A stretch of DNA of 64,000 nucleotides from Chryseobacterium sp. RU37D (GCF_900156075.1 NZ_FTMM01000008.1:55672-119671), one strand, 5' to 3'. Shown: positions 26,215-35,567, counted from the first letter of the stretch. Program-made: numbers and translations. Notes: a model not told the origin generated them from the letters alone.

Positions 26215-26550
26215 TTATTTTCTTTTATTAAACTGTATTCCCTGGCCCTGAGGCATCATTTTGTTGAATGTATTATTGTTGAACGTATTCACATTATTAT
26301 TTAGTCTGTTTACATTCATCTGAACTTCAGAGTTGTACTGGTAGGTCGTTCCTAAAATAGAACTTCCTGTATTCTGCTGCTTCAGGATATTATTTAAATT
26401 ATTTTTAGCAATACTGTCATTAGATTTAGTGGGAAGTTTTCTTTCCATGATGGAAGTCCTGGTTGTTTTTTCAGTTTTTAATCCTTCTGTTTGCTGTCCA
26501 AACAAAAAAGATGTCACAGAAAGCGTTATGAGTAAGATTAAACTTTTCAT
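26215..26550 (-). CDS. Small secreted Asn-rich protein of unknown function
   Basis: 111 residues with signal peptide MKSLILLITLSVTSFLFGQ, then a short polar protein very rich in Asn, Lys and Thr (for example NNNVNTFNNNTFNKMMPQG). No motif is recognised. It lies between lpxA (18 bp gap) and efp (15 bp gap) on the same strand, so it is co-transcribed with lipid A genes. Periplasmic or surface location is inferred only from the signal peptide. Confidence 0.7.
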   Translation of the reverse strand: MKSLILLITLSVTSFLFGQQTEGLKTEKTTRTSIMERKLPTKSNDSIAKNNLNNILKQQNTGSSILGTTYQYNSEVQMNVNRLNNNVNTFNNNTFNKMMPQGQGIQFNKRK

Positions 26551-26568
26551 GATAGTATTTTTATTAAT

Positions 26569-27363
26569 TTATTCTCTATCTTTCCCTGTTCCGTACCCTT
26601 TTACGATACCTCTCGGGGAGTTTTGGATAAATTGCAGGATTTCATCTCTTTCCGCAGTAGGAAGCATTTCCTTTTCAATATGTGTGATCGCTTGGGAAAC
26701 ATTCATCTTCATCTGGAAAATTGCTCTGTAAATTTTCTGGATTTCAAAGATTTTTTCGTTGGTAAAACCTCTTCTTCTCAAACCTACAGAATTGATTCCT
26801 GCATAAGACATCGGCTCTCTAGCTACTTTTACATAAGGTGGAATATCTTTTCTTACCAAAGTACCACCAGAAATCATTACATGTTTTCCTATTTTACCAA
26901 ACTGGTGAACTGCCGATAAGCCTCCCATTACCGTATAATCACCAATTTCTACGTGACCTGCAATACCGCAACCGTTTACGATGATAACGTGATCTCCGAT
27001 AACACAGTCGTGAGCAATATGAGAAGTCGCCATAATCAAGCAATTTTTCCCGATTTTTGTATAACCAAGAGCTTTCGTACCTCTGTTTACTGTTACACAC
27101 TCTCTGATTGTTGTATCGTCACCGATAATTACCTGTGTATCTTCACCATCGAATTTTAAATCCTGAGGAATTGCAGAAATTACTGTCCCTGGAAAAATTC
27201 TACAATTTTTACCTATTCTTGCTCCATCCATGATGGTAACATTGGGACCAATCCATGTTCCTTCCCCGATTTCCACATCCCCTGCAATAGTAGTAAATGG
27301 TTCTACAATTACATTTTTGCTGATTTTCGCACGTTTATCTACGGCTGCTAATTGATGAATCAT
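26569..27363 (-). CDS. lpxA: UDP-N-acetylglucosamine acyltransferase
   Basis: First acyltransferase of lipid A synthesis, adding a 3-hydroxyacyl chain to UDP-GlcNAc; 264 residues. A left-handed beta-helix of hexapeptides (AVDKRAKISKNVIVEPFTTIAGDVEIGEG) is followed by the catalytic His in ATSHIAHDCVIGDHVI and the C-terminal helical domain (GLRRRGFTNEKIFEIQKIYR). It begins directly after the lpxC-fabZ stop. Confidence 0.95.
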   Translation of the reverse strand: MIHQLAAVDKRAKISKNVIVEPFTTIAGDVEIGEGTWIGPNVTIMDGARIGKNCRIFPGTVISAIPQDLKFDGEDTQVIIGDDTTIRECVTVNRGTKALGYTKIGKNCLIMATSHIAHDCVIGDHVIIVNGCGIAGHVEIGDYTVMGGLSAVHQFGKIGKHVMISGGTLVRKDIPPYVKVAREPMSYAGINSVGLRRRGFTNEKIFEIQKIYRAIFQMKMNVSQAITHIEKEMLPTAERDEILQFIQNSPRGIVKGYGTGKDRE

Positions 27364-28761
27364 TTAATCAACTTTATTTTTTGCAACTTGGGCCATTAGT
27401 TCAGCTTCTACAGCTACCGTATCTCCTACGTAACCATAGCCCTGCATATGAACAATTCCTCTTCTGATAGGCTCTATCAATTCAATTTTGAAAATAAGCG
27501 TATCTCCGGGAATTACTTTTCTCTTGAATTTTACTTTATCTATTTTAATAAAATAAGTAGAGTAGTTTTCAGGATCCGGTACACTTGCCAATACAAGGAT
27601 TCCTCCTGTCTGTGCTAAAGCTTCCACTTGTAAAACTCCTGGCATTACAGGTTCTTTAGGAAAATGTCCAACGAAGAAAGGTTCATTCATTGTAACATTT
27701 TTAAGACCTACAACATGAGAATCTGAAAGCTCAAGAATTTTATCAATTAATAAGAACGGAGGTCTGTGAGGCATCAACTTCATGATTCCGTTGATATCGA
27801 AAACTGGTTCTTTTGTTAAATCAAAATCAGGAACGTTTTTCTTTTTCTGCAATTTCCACTGACGGTTCAGTTTTTTAGCAAATTGTGTATTTACGAAATG
27901 TCCTGGTTTGTTGGCAATTACCTTGCCTTTTATTTTTACTCCAGCCAAAGCTAAATCACCGATTACATCAAGCAATTTGTGTCTTGCGGCTTCATTAGGA
28001 TAGTTTAAATTTAAATTATCAAGAATTCCGTTTGGTCTAATAGATACATTATCTTTACCAAAAGCTTTCTTTAATTTTTCCGTAGTTTCAGGAGTCAGAT
28101 CTTTATCTACATAAACGATCGCATTAGAAATATCACCACCTTTGATCAAACCATGATCAAGAAGTGTTTCCAATTCATGCAGGAAGCTGAAAGTTCTTGC
28201 AGATGAAATTTCTTCTTTAAATTCTGAAATATTTTTAAGTGTAGCATTTTGAGTCCCTAAAACTTTAGTTCCAAAATCTACCATTGTAGTAATTTCGTAA
28301 GTATCCGAAGGAATGATTGTAATTTCCGAGCCTGTTGTGGGATCATTATACGTAAGGACTTCTTTTACCACAAGATATTCTCTTGCCGTATTCTGCTTTA
28401 CCACTCCAACACTTTCGATCGCTTCTACAAAAAACTTTGAAGATCCATCTAAAATTGGTGGTTCAGATGCATCCATTTCAAGAATGGCATTATCAACATC
28501 ACAACCTACCAGAGCAGCTAGAAGATGCTCGCAGGTATTGATCTTTACGCCTAATTTTTCTAATGTTGTTCCTCTTTCTGTTGCTACTACATAATTAACA
28601 TCAGCTTCCACCTGAGGATGTCCTTCCAGATCTGTTCTTACGAATACAAAACCTGTATTTTCTTTTGCGGGTTTCATGGTAAGTTTTACTTCTTTACCAG
28701 TATGAAGTCCGATTCCGGAAAGGGTCACTTCCTCCTGAAGTGTTTTTTGCATATCACTCAT
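27364..28761 (-). CDS. lpxC/fabZ: Bifunctional LpxC-FabZ (deacetylase/3-hydroxyacyl-ACP dehydratase fusion)
   Basis: Fusion typical of Bacteroidota. Residues 1 to about 305 form LpxC, the zinc deacetylase of lipid A synthesis: GLHTGKEV, the first zinc His in [13 protein letters not shown], and the others in [15 protein letters not shown]. Residues about 315-465 form FabZ of fatty-acid elongation: catalytic His in [13 protein letters not shown] and Glu in [11 protein letters not shown]. The start at 28761 (MSDMQ) overlaps the lpxD stop by eight bases; a start at 28752 (MQKTL) is also possible. A longer in-frame extension to 28788 is inside lpxD and less likely. Confidence 0.94.
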   Translation of the reverse strand: MSDMQKTLQEEVTLSGIGLHTGKEVKLTMKPAKENTGFVFVRTDLEGHPQVEADVNYVVATERGTTLEKLGVKINTCEHLLAALVGCDVDNAILEMDASEPPILDGSSKFFVEAIESVGVVKQNTAREYLVVKEVLTYNDPTTGSEITIIPSDTYEITTMVDFGTKVLGTQNATLKNISEFKEEISSARTFSFLHELETLLDHGLIKGGDISNAIVYVDKDLTPETTEKLKKAFGKDNVSIRPNGILDNLNLNYPNEAARHKLLDVIGDLALAGVKIKGKVIANKPGHFVNTQFAKKLNRQWKLQKKKNVPDFDLTKEPVFDINGIMKLMPHRPPFLLIDKILELSDSHVVGLKNVTMNEPFFVGHFPKEPVMPGVLQVEALAQTGGILVLASVPDPENYSTYFIKIDKVKFKRKVIPGDTLIFKIELIEPIRRGIVHMQGYGYVGDTVAVEAELMAQVAKNKVD

Positions 28762-29785
28762 TAGTTTTATCTTTTGAGTTATTCTCAAGATTATTTATTC
28801 TGTTAACTATTTCAGTAAAGTTTCTGAAATGAACATAATTTCTAAGGTAGTCATTATAACTGATTGCCGGTGAACCGTACAATGTTTCTTTATCATTAAC
28901 GCTTGAATTCACGCCGCTCTGAGCCTGAATTTTTACCTGATTTCCTATTTTAATATGGCCAACAACACCCACCTGGCCTCCAATCTGGTTCCAGTCGCCG
29001 ATAGTTGTAGAGCCTGCAATTCCTGCTTGAGCAGCGATTACGTTGTTTTTCCCTATTTTTACGTTATGTGCAATCTGGATCAGATTGTCGATCTTAGTAC
29101 CTTTCCCTATAATTGTGGAACCTATGGTAGCTCTGTCTATGCTACAATTGGAACCGATTTCTACATCATCTTCAATAATCACATTTCCTAGTTGAGGAAT
29201 TTTTTTGAAACCCTCAGGAGTAGGTTGAAAGCCAAATCCATCTCCACCTACGACCGTATTGGAATGAATCACACAATTATCCCCGATAATACAGTAGTCA
29301 TAAATTCTCGCTCCGCTGTCAATCTTGCAGCTTTTCCCAATTTTTACTCCTTTTCCTATATATACCTGAGGATAGATCTGTGTACCTTCTCCGATTTTTG
29401 CCTTTTCAGAAACGTAAGTGAAAGCCCCGATATATACTCCATCACCAATCACGGCAGTATCGTGAATCGAAGAACCATCCTCAATTCCTTGTTTTCTACC
29501 CTGCATTTCCTGATAAAGATTCATCAGAACCTGAAAAGAAAGATAAGCATCTTTTACTACAATAATAGTGGGATTGTAAGTATCTTTTATCAAAAGTTTT
29601 TCCGAAACTATGATGACGGAACATTTTGAAGTATCCAAATAATGCGAAAACCGATCTTGTGCTATAAAAGAAAGGTGTCCTGATTCCCCCTGTTCAATTG
29701 GTGAAACTCCTGTAATAAGCATATTTTCATCGCCTATTATTTTACCGTCAATAAAACTTGCAATTTGCGAAGCTGTAAATTCCAT
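28754..29785 (-). CDS. lpxD: UDP-3-O-(3-hydroxyacyl)glucosamine N-acyltransferase
   Basis: Third acyl-step enzyme of lipid A synthesis, 343 residues. The N-terminal uridine-binding domain begins [24 protein letters not shown]. The left-handed beta-helix includes [16 protein letters not shown] and the catalytic His in [20 protein letters not shown]. The C-terminal helix follows HFRNFTEIV. It heads the operon lpxD, lpxC-fabZ, lpxA, small protein, efp. ATG 29785 is preferred: an upstream in-frame TTG (29794) lies inside the -7 box. The box ends six bases before the ATG, implying a leaderless mRNA. Confidence 0.94.
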   Translation of the reverse strand: MEFTASQIASFIDGKIIGDENMLITGVSPIEQGESGHLSFIAQDRFSHYLDTSKCSVIIVSEKLLIKDTYNPTIIVVKDAYLSFQVLMNLYQEMQGRKQGIEDGSSIHDTAVIGDGVYIGAFTYVSEKAKIGEGTQIYPQVYIGKGVKIGKSCKIDSGARIYDYCIIGDNCVIHSNTVVGGDGFGFQPTPEGFKKIPQLGNVIIEDDVEIGSNCSIDRATIGSTIIGKGTKIDNLIQIAHNVKIGKNNVIAAQAGIAGSTTIGDWNQIGGQVGVVGHIKIGNQVKIQAQSGVNSSVNDKETLYGSPAISYNDYLRNYVHFRNFTEIVNRINNLENNSKDKTNE

Positions 29786-29791
29786 ATTCTG

Positions 29792-29799
29792 CAAAGATA
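29792..29799 (-). promoter_or_regulatory. -7 box of the lpxD operon
   Basis: Reads TATCTTTG on the minus strand, six bases upstream of the lpxD ATG. The initiating nucleotide would be at or beside the start codon. Confidence 0.6.
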
Positions 29800-29865
29800 A
29801 GAAATTCTCTAATTCACAAACATTTTTTGGTTTTAGGATAGTGAATTTTAATATACTTTAAGAAT

Positions 29866-31083
29866 TTATTTTGCAATGTCTCTCGGATAAGTAAAAATAT
29901 ACCGTGTCGTTTTGTTGATCATAAGCCCTGATAAAAGTTGATCCTGAGAATCTTCGAGGCGTATTTTTTTACCATTTTTCTGCAAGAGATAAATAGGCTG
30001 TTTTTCAGTATTGTAGGGGAGGAGTTTTCTTTTAATTTCGTGTACTAATTGTTCTCCATTATCGATTCCGAAAAATTCATTGGTTTTTCTTATTTTTTCT
30101 TCAATAAATTTAGCGCCAAATGAATGGGACGAAATAATTGTTTTAGGAAGGTTTCTCTGAATCACACAGGTACACCAATAAGACAGTACAAGATCGTTGG
30201 AATTCTGCCAGATTTTCATAGCTTGAATGACATCATTGTCGTCCAGCTGAGTAAATCTTTCTATATCTTCATCTGTCGCAGCGCTTTTTCCACGGTAGAG
30301 AAAATATTTCAGGTTTTCTGCAGCATCCAGATCTTTGCCCTGGGAAACAAGGTATTTTGCTCTTTCTAAAATTTTAACCAACAAAAACTCCGCTAAAGCC
30401 GAGGTTTTATGATAATACACCTGCCAATACATGAACATTCTGGCTGTGAGGAAGTTCTCAATAGAATAAACCCCTTTTGCATCAATCACAAGCTCGCCTT
30501 CGTCACAAACATTCATCATGGAAATGATTCTCTGTGTATTGATGCTTCCTTCAGACACTCCGGTGAAAAAGCTATCACGTTTTAAATAATCAAGCCTGTC
30601 AACATCCAGCTGGGAAGAAATAAGCTGATTGAAAAATTTTCTATGATATTTCCCTTGAAACATTTCAATAGCACAAGAAAGCTCACCATTAAACTCTTCA
30701 TTTAATCTGTTCATTAATAGTAAAGAAAGGTTTTCATGATGCCAGTCGTCCATCAACATACTTTCCAGTGCATGGGAAAACGGCCCATGACCGATGTCGT
30801 GCATTAAAATTGCAAGCATGGCGCCTTTTTCTTCTTCTTCAGAAATTTTCACCCCTTTTTGTTTTAATGTTTCCAGAGCGATAAACATCAGGTGCATAGC
30901 TCCCAGCGCATGATGAAACCTTGTATGGGTTGCCCCAGGGAAAATCAGATTTAAAAGCCCAGTTTGTCCTATTCTTCTTAATCTCTGAAAATAAGGATGC
31001 TCTATAATATCGAATAAAATTTCGTGTGGAATTTTAATAAAACCGTGAACCGGGTCATTAATGATTTTGAGCTTGTTCTGCAT
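29866..31083 (-). CDS. HD-domain phosphohydrolase (dNTPase/SAMHD1-like)
   Basis: 405 residues. The HD metal site is built from FHHALGAMHL, ILMHDIGHGPFSHALE and SQLDVDRLDYLKRD; GQTGLLNLIFPGATHTRFHH is typical of dGTPase/SAMHD1-like proteins. The starting segment IINDPVHGFIKIP is the usual N-terminus of this family. Likely role: hydrolysis of (deoxy)nucleotide triphosphates or a related phosphoester in the cytoplasm; substrate not testable by reading. An in-frame TTG at 31107 lies in the -7 box, so ATG 31083 is chosen. Confidence 0.88.
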   Translation of the reverse strand: MQNKLKIINDPVHGFIKIPHEILFDIIEHPYFQRLRRIGQTGLLNLIFPGATHTRFHHALGAMHLMFIALETLKQKGVKISEEEEKGAMLAILMHDIGHGPFSHALESMLMDDWHHENLSLLLMNRLNEEFNGELSCAIEMFQGKYHRKFFNQLISSQLDVDRLDYLKRDSFFTGVSEGSINTQRIISMMNVCDEGELVIDAKGVYSIENFLTARMFMYWQVYYHKTSALAEFLLVKILERAKYLVSQGKDLDAAENLKYFLYRGKSAATDEDIERFTQLDDNDVIQAMKIWQNSNDLVLSYWCTCVIQRNLPKTIISSHSFGAKFIEEKIRKTNEFFGIDNGEQLVHEIKRKLLPYNTEKQPIYLLQKNGKKIRLEDSQDQLLSGLMINKTTRYIFTYPRDIAK

Positions 31084-31104
31084 TGAAACGTCAGTATTAA
31101 TAGA

Positions 31105-31112
31105 CAAATTTA
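31105..31112 (-). promoter_or_regulatory. -7 box of the HD-domain gene
   Basis: Reads TAAATTTG on the minus strand, 21 bases before the ATG at 31083. Confidence 0.55.
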
Positions 31113-31216
31113 GGGATTTTTAAATTTAAAACATATTGAGTGATGGATTATGAGTTAAGAATTAATCTGTAAACGAACTATTTTTTAACTCATAATTCAC
31201 TATTCATAACTTATTA

Positions 31217-31948
31217 TTATTTAAAAATATTAAAATCCTTTCCTTTTGTAAATTTTGCTGCAAAAGGCGCCTGATTTCCAGAATATTTTAAGACGAAATG
31301 TTTTTTTGTGTCTGTATCTGCTTTGGCTTCTACTTCTACATTTTCTGTCTGAAAGCTTATATCAATGCCAACCCCGGAGTCTTTTTCAAGATAAATTTCT
31401 ACGCTTTTCGCAAAGAAAAGTGAGGTGCTTAAATAATTAAACTTAATGTTTTTTCTGTAAGTCCGTGATTCATTTTGAGTGAATTCAGAATAGCTTCTTA
31501 AAATTTCAATTCCGGGCAAATCAATATTGGTAATTCTTGATTTCGTTACTCCGTTTACCCTTACAGAAAAGCTTTTAGCGTTGCTTATATTTCCGTTTAC
31601 CCCGATATTGAAAAGGGAAGGGATGGAAAATCCGTACTCAATCATGCTGTCTTTTGTGAATTCAAAATCAGGGATCATTGCAGGAAATTTCTGCACATTG
31701 ATAAGCTGATTTTTAACCGTATTCAGCTGTTCACCGGAAAAGAGATATCCGATGAGGTTATTATTGGTTGTCCGCCAGTTTCTTCCGTTCCATTCGTAAA
31801 TTTCGCAAAGCATGGTATCCATGGAAGAATGGGGAAGGAGATCTATATCCTGCCATTTGAAGACTTCCTTTGCATACGGTCTTCGGTTGTTAATGGTGAT
31901 GCCTAGGTCAAGAGCCAGAAGGTCGGTCAGCTGTTGATTATTTTCCAT
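31217..31948 (-). CDS. Protein of unknown function, soluble, beta-rich
   Basis: 243 residues, no signal peptide and no membrane helix. The sequence begins MENNQQLTDLLALDLGITIN and contains several stretches that alternate hydrophobic and polar residues (AKSFSVRVNGVTKSRITNIDL, KNIKFNYLSTSLFFAKSVEIYL), suggesting an all-beta fold. The end (HFVLKYSGNQAPFAAKFTKGKDF) is basic and rich in aromatic residues. I recognise no family. Neighbours (HD hydrolase upstream, TM2 protein behind it on the same strand) do not suggest a role. Confidence 0.7.
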   Translation of the reverse strand: MENNQQLTDLLALDLGITINNRRPYAKEVFKWQDIDLLPHSSMDTMLCEIYEWNGRNWRTTNNNLIGYLFSGEQLNTVKNQLINVQKFPAMIPDFEFTKDSMIEYGFSIPSLFNIGVNGNISNAKSFSVRVNGVTKSRITNIDLPGIEILRSYSEFTQNESRTYRKNIKFNYLSTSLFFAKSVEIYLEKDSGVGIDISFQTENVEVEAKADTDTKKHFVLKYSGNQAPFAAKFTKGKDFNIFK

Positions 31949-32022
31949 AATAATTTTTTGTGTTAATTGGTATTATAAAATTATGGAAATAAAATAGAAT
32001 GATCCAGAATTTATTTTAAATC

Positions 32023-32313
32023 TTACAGCCAGCCTTTTTTACCATACACATAGGTGTCATCAAATTGCTTGTCGCTCATGAAAAGGTACAAAATCCCTTC
32101 AACAAAAGGGATAATTGATGCTGCACCGAAAGTAACAACATTTAGTATAAGCTGAATAATTCCTTCTTTTGTGTAACCCAAATAAAATTTATTTAATGCA
32201 AGCCATCCTACAAGAATTCCCAATATAGCTGCAGGGATTTTCTTTTCTGAGCGGTAAGGTGCATTGCTTTGCAGACTATCATTTTCAGTTTTTGTATAAC
32301 CGTAATTTTCCAT
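32023..32313 (-). CDS. TM2-domain membrane protein
   Basis: 96 residues. After a polar N-terminus comes KKIPAAILGILVGWLALNKFYLGYTKEGIIQLILNVVTFGAASIIPFVEGILYLF: two membrane helices linked by a short loop with the TM2 motif (GxxxxxxFYLG). It ends with YGKKGWL. Function of such single-domain proteins is poorly known. It lies just before the unknown protein on the same strand. Confidence 0.85.
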   Translation of the reverse strand: MENYGYTKTENDSLQSNAPYRSEKKIPAAILGILVGWLALNKFYLGYTKEGIIQLILNVVTFGAASIIPFVEGILYLFMSDKQFDDTYVYGKKGWL

Positions 32314-32554
32314 TTTTTAAAGATTTTAAGTGATTGTCTTTTAATTGGTAGTTTTAAGACGTAAGATGTTACATACTAATATATTAATTTAATACAAGAA
32401 ACTTCTACAGGCTCAGCATGAGATCTCTAATACTTACAGTTTATGAGCGGCTTATTTGTAATGAAGCCCGTCGAAGAATTCAATAAAACATATTAAAATT
32501 TCATAAAACTTCGGCCTCTATTTTTCAACCTAAAATTTGAATTCAAAAAAACTT

Positions 32555-32562
32555 TATCTTTG
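32555..32562 (+). promoter_or_regulatory. -7 box of lptB
   Basis: TATCTTTG, five bases before the lptB ATG at 32568, so transcription would begin at the start codon. A TTTG at 32536-32539 could be the -33 box but the spacing (15) is short. Confidence 0.6.
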
Positions 32563-32567
32563 CTGCT

Positions 32568-33629
32568 ATGATTTTACGCGGAGAAAACTTAATCAAAGAA
32601 TATGGTCCTAAAAAAGTTGTAAAAGGGGTTTCTGTACAGGTTCAGCAGGGAGAGATTGTTGGTTTGCTTGGCCCGAACGGGGCGGGGAAAACCACTTCAT
32701 TTTATATGATTGTTGGTTTGGTTAAGCCTACTTCCGGTAAAATTTTCTTAGACAAGCAAGAAATAACTACCGATGCCATGTACAGGAGAGCTCAGAAAGG
32801 TATTGGTTATCTTGCTCAGGAAGCCTCTGTTTTCCGAAAACTGTCGGTGGAAGAGAATATTATGGGTGTTTTGCAATTGACAAAGCTTTCAAAACGCGAG
32901 CAGCAGATTAAATGTGATGAGCTTATTGAAGAATTTTCTTTGCAACACGTCCGTAAAAACCGTGGTGATCTTCTATCCGGTGGTGAAAGACGTAGAACGG
33001 AAATTGCCCGTTGTCTTGCAACAGACCCAAGCTTTATTCTTCTGGATGAGCCTTTTGCCGGGGTAGATCCTATAGCCGTGGAAGATATTCAGAAAATTGT
33101 AAGAAGCCTTACGGATAAAAATATAGGTATTCTGATTACCGATCATAATGTACAGCAAACGCTGGCCATTACAAATAAAACTTATATTATGTTTGAAGGA
33201 AGGATCTTAAAAGAAGGCCTTCCGGAAGAGCTGGCCAATGATCCGCAGGTAAGGGAAGCATATCTTGGTGAAAACTTTGTTTATCAGAGCATTTTTGACA
33301 AGCCGAAAACGAAAAGCTATGTTTATAATATCTGGGCCGGAAATTTTGAATCTAAAAATCAGCTACAAAGCTTCGTCAATGAGAATTTTGCGCAGTTTGA
33401 TGATTTAAGGTTAATGTACGGTTTTGAAGACATCAGCTTTGCTTCGCTGGCGAATTCTGAAATAGAATATATTTTTAATGATGTGGTCGATAAAAATGCG
33501 AATAACTCATTTGTGTTCCAGAAGAAAGAGATCAATTCCCAATATTCTCTGGAACAGGCAAAAGCAGAATCTGAGGCGTCAAGTAAACCGAAACTGCATT
33601 ATTTGACCACCTACGTTTATGAAGGGTAA
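32568..33629 (+). CDS. lptB: LptB: LPS-export ABC ATPase with C-terminal extra domain
   Basis: ATPase of the LptBFG lipopolysaccharide extractor at the inner membrane. Walker A GLLGPNGAGKTTSFYM, Q-loop IGYLAQEASVFRKLSV, signature LLSGGERRRTEIARCLA, Walker B FILLDEPFAGVDPIAV and switch His in ITDHNVQQTL are the LptB pattern. It is 353 residues against about 240 for classical LptB. The additional 110 residues from about 244 (YNIWAGNFESKNQLQSFVNE onward) look like a separate small alpha/beta domain, perhaps DUF4284/Imm22-like. The conserved beginning fixes the start, yet the -7 box is only five bases upstream. Confidence 0.92.
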   Translation: MILRGENLIKEYGPKKVVKGVSVQVQQGEIVGLLGPNGAGKTTSFYMIVGLVKPTSGKIFLDKQEITTDAMYRRAQKGIGYLAQEASVFRKLSVEENIMGVLQLTKLSKREQQIKCDELIEEFSLQHVRKNRGDLLSGGERRRTEIARCLATDPSFILLDEPFAGVDPIAVEDIQKIVRSLTDKNIGILITDHNVQQTLAITNKTYIMFEGRILKEGLPEELANDPQVREAYLGENFVYQSIFDKPKTKSYVYNIWAGNFESKNQLQSFVNENFAQFDDLRLMYGFEDISFASLANSEIEYIFNDVVDKNANNSFVFQKKEINSQYSLEQAKAESEASSKPKLHYLTTYVYEG

Positions 33630-33759
33630 CAGAAATATTAAAGCTTGATTATTTTTCTCAAATTCTTATAAAGGAAAAGCTAGGTTTGATTAAAAATCTT
33701 TTCTTACATTATTGATTAAATGCAAATATTGATTAAATGCAAAGGTAATTCATGCATTT

Positions 33760-34209
33760 TTAAGTAAGGTGTTTGTCATTGAGATGATTCATGAATATAC
33801 TTTCCCAGTCGGTGAAGATTAAATCCTTAAGTTTATGCTGGTTCATATTGTCTAAAAATGCTTGGTAAGCTGCATTAAAAAATACTTTTAGCCGACAGCT
33901 GTAAGAAATAAAAATACAGGCTTTGGTGCTACAGTTTATTATAGGTGAATCGTCTTGTTCTAATAAATGGATCAGATCACCCAAACCTGTGATATTGGCT
34001 TTTTCAGATATAATAATTCCCCCGCCTTTTCCTCTTTTGGTAATTACCATTTCTTTTTTAGCCAAAAACTGAACCACTTTAATCAGATGATTGCGTACGA
34101 TATTTAGCTTGGAAGAGAGCTCATCCAAAGAGCTTGGTGCTGTATTGCTTTTTTTGTGTAAATAAATTAGCACACGTAGACTGTAATCCGTAAAATGGTT
34201 CAGTTTCAT
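33760..34209 (-). CDS. nsrR: Rrf2-family nitric-oxide-sensing repressor NsrR
   Basis: 149-residue Rrf2 regulator: an N-terminal winged helix (KLNHFTDYSLRVLIYLHKK to KRGKGGGI) and three cysteines at 93, 98 and 105 (NCSTKACIFISYSC) that match the Fe-S ligands of E. coli NsrR (91, 96, 102). NsrR represses NO-stress genes and releases DNA when its cluster is nitrosylated. It starts five bases after the hmp stop, in the same operon, which fits autoregulation. A perfect 27-nt palindrome upstream of hmp is the likely operator. Confidence 0.9.
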   Translation of the reverse strand: MKLNHFTDYSLRVLIYLHKKSNTAPSSLDELSSKLNIVRNHLIKVVQFLAKKEMVITKRGKGGGIIISEKANITGLGDLIHLLEQDDSPIINCSTKACIFISYSCRLKVFFNAAYQAFLDNMNQHKLKDLIFTDWESIFMNHLNDKHLT

Positions 34210-34214
34210 AAGTT

Positions 34215-35431
34215 TTAATTTAATTGAATCAATTGAGGTCCGAATTCTTCGAAATATATATCTTCCTTAGAAATGCCCAATTGCACTAAAGAATTGTATT
34301 GTACCTTTATGAAGGCTTCGGGGCCACAAATATAATACTTTGCATTATCAATAAGAATTTCATCTTTGATGACGCTTAAATCTATTCGTCCTTGTTTTAT
34401 CGAATTATTTTTTTTATGATCAAAATTTTCATCTATTGTTTCATAAAAAATGTGAGTAAATAGCCAGTCGTGATTTTTATTTAAGTCTTCTAAATAGTCT
34501 TTAAATGCATGGACTTTCTCATTACGGCAGCTATGCAGCCATACAACTGTTTTTTTTTAACACTGTTTTTGTTTGCTTCCAACATGCTAAAAAGAGGAGT
34601 TATCCCAACACCACCGCTTATCAGTACCATCGGATTTTCGGAATGCGTATCCAAGTGGAACACCCCTGAAGGCGCACTTACCTCAATCTCATCCCCGATA
34701 TTTTTTTTGTGTAGTATATTGGAAACAATACCATCAGGAAGATGCTGATTGTTTTGATCTTTTTTTACCGAAATCCTGTAGTATTCCGGATTGAAAGCAG
34801 AAGACAGGCTATACTGTCTCGGTTGCTCGTGCTGAAGCTCAGGTACAAATGTTTTTACAGAAATATATTGTCCAGGGTGGTAATCTGTGATTGTTCCTTT
34901 ATCTTTTGGTTTCAGGTAAAAAGACTTAATCTCTGCACTTTCTTCTACAATGTCTGAAATGATGAATGTTCTCCAGCCTTTCCAACCTCCTGTCTTTCTC
35001 ACCTTAGATTGGTACATTCCGTCTTCGAGAGAAATCATGATCTGTGCAAGCTCGTTGTATGCTTCTGTCCACGCTTCAATGATTTCGGCTGTAGCAGCAT
35101 CTCCCAATATAGCTTTTATTGACGAAATGAGATAATGTCCTACAATTTTGTATTGTTCAGGATGAATATTTAAGCTTACATGTTTGTTTCCGATACCTTT
35201 TAGAATATTAATAAGAACGGTAGGCTTTTCAATATTTTCGGCGTAAGCCAATACAGTGTTTGCCAATACATTTTGCTGTCTTCCACTTGCCTGATTGCTT
35301 ATATTGAAAAGATTATTCAATTCGGGATTTTCTGAAAGCATTGTTGCATAAAAATGTTTTGTAAGATCGGTCCCATTTGTTTTTAAAAAAGGGATGGTTG
35401 CTTTAATTAAGTTTTTTTGATTGGTATTCAT
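34215..35431 (-). pseudogene. hmp: Flavohaemoglobin (NO dioxygenase), single frameshift
   Basis: Would detoxify NO to nitrate with O2 and NAD(P)H. Frame 1 runs from ATG 35431 through the globin domain (proximal His in IGNKHVSLNIHPEQY), the FAD segment QPRQYSLSSA and the NAD segment ISGGVGITPLFSMLEANKNSV. At a run of nine As (34550-34558) it goes out of frame and stops at 34490. The other frame continues without stop from TVVWLHSCRNEKVHAFKDYL to YICGPEAFIKVQY and FEEFGPQLIQLN, stop at 34215-34217. Together this is about 405 residues, the usual Hmp length. Ten (or seven) As would restore the frame. It may be a true mutation, a slippery or phase-variable tract, or an assembly error. Confidence 0.88.
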
Positions 35432-35455
35432 CTTTTATTATTTGAATTAATGATA

Positions 35456-35463
35456 CAAACCTA
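35456..35463 (-). promoter_or_regulatory. -7 box of hmp-nsrR
   Basis: Reads TAGGTTTG on the minus strand, 24 bases upstream of the hmp ATG. The palindrome at 35478-35504 covers the -33 region. Confidence 0.6.
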
Positions 35464-35477
35464 ATAAATAAACATTT

Positions 35478-35504
35478 AATTGTTTCATTTAAAATGAAAC
35501 AATT
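35478..35504. promoter_or_regulatory. Perfect 27-nt palindrome, candidate NsrR operator
   Basis: Two 13-base arms AATTGTTTCATTT / AAATGAAACAATT around a single A. It lies over the presumed -33 region of hmp-nsrR and 64 bases before the ABC exporter start. The ATTT-N-AAAT centre resembles Rrf2/NsrR operators, so binding by NsrR is a reasonable inference. Confidence 0.65.
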
Positions 35505-35567
35505 TATTAAAACATGTTCAAAATCATATTTTAAAAAGAACTAATTTTACGGTATAACTTGAAAAAC

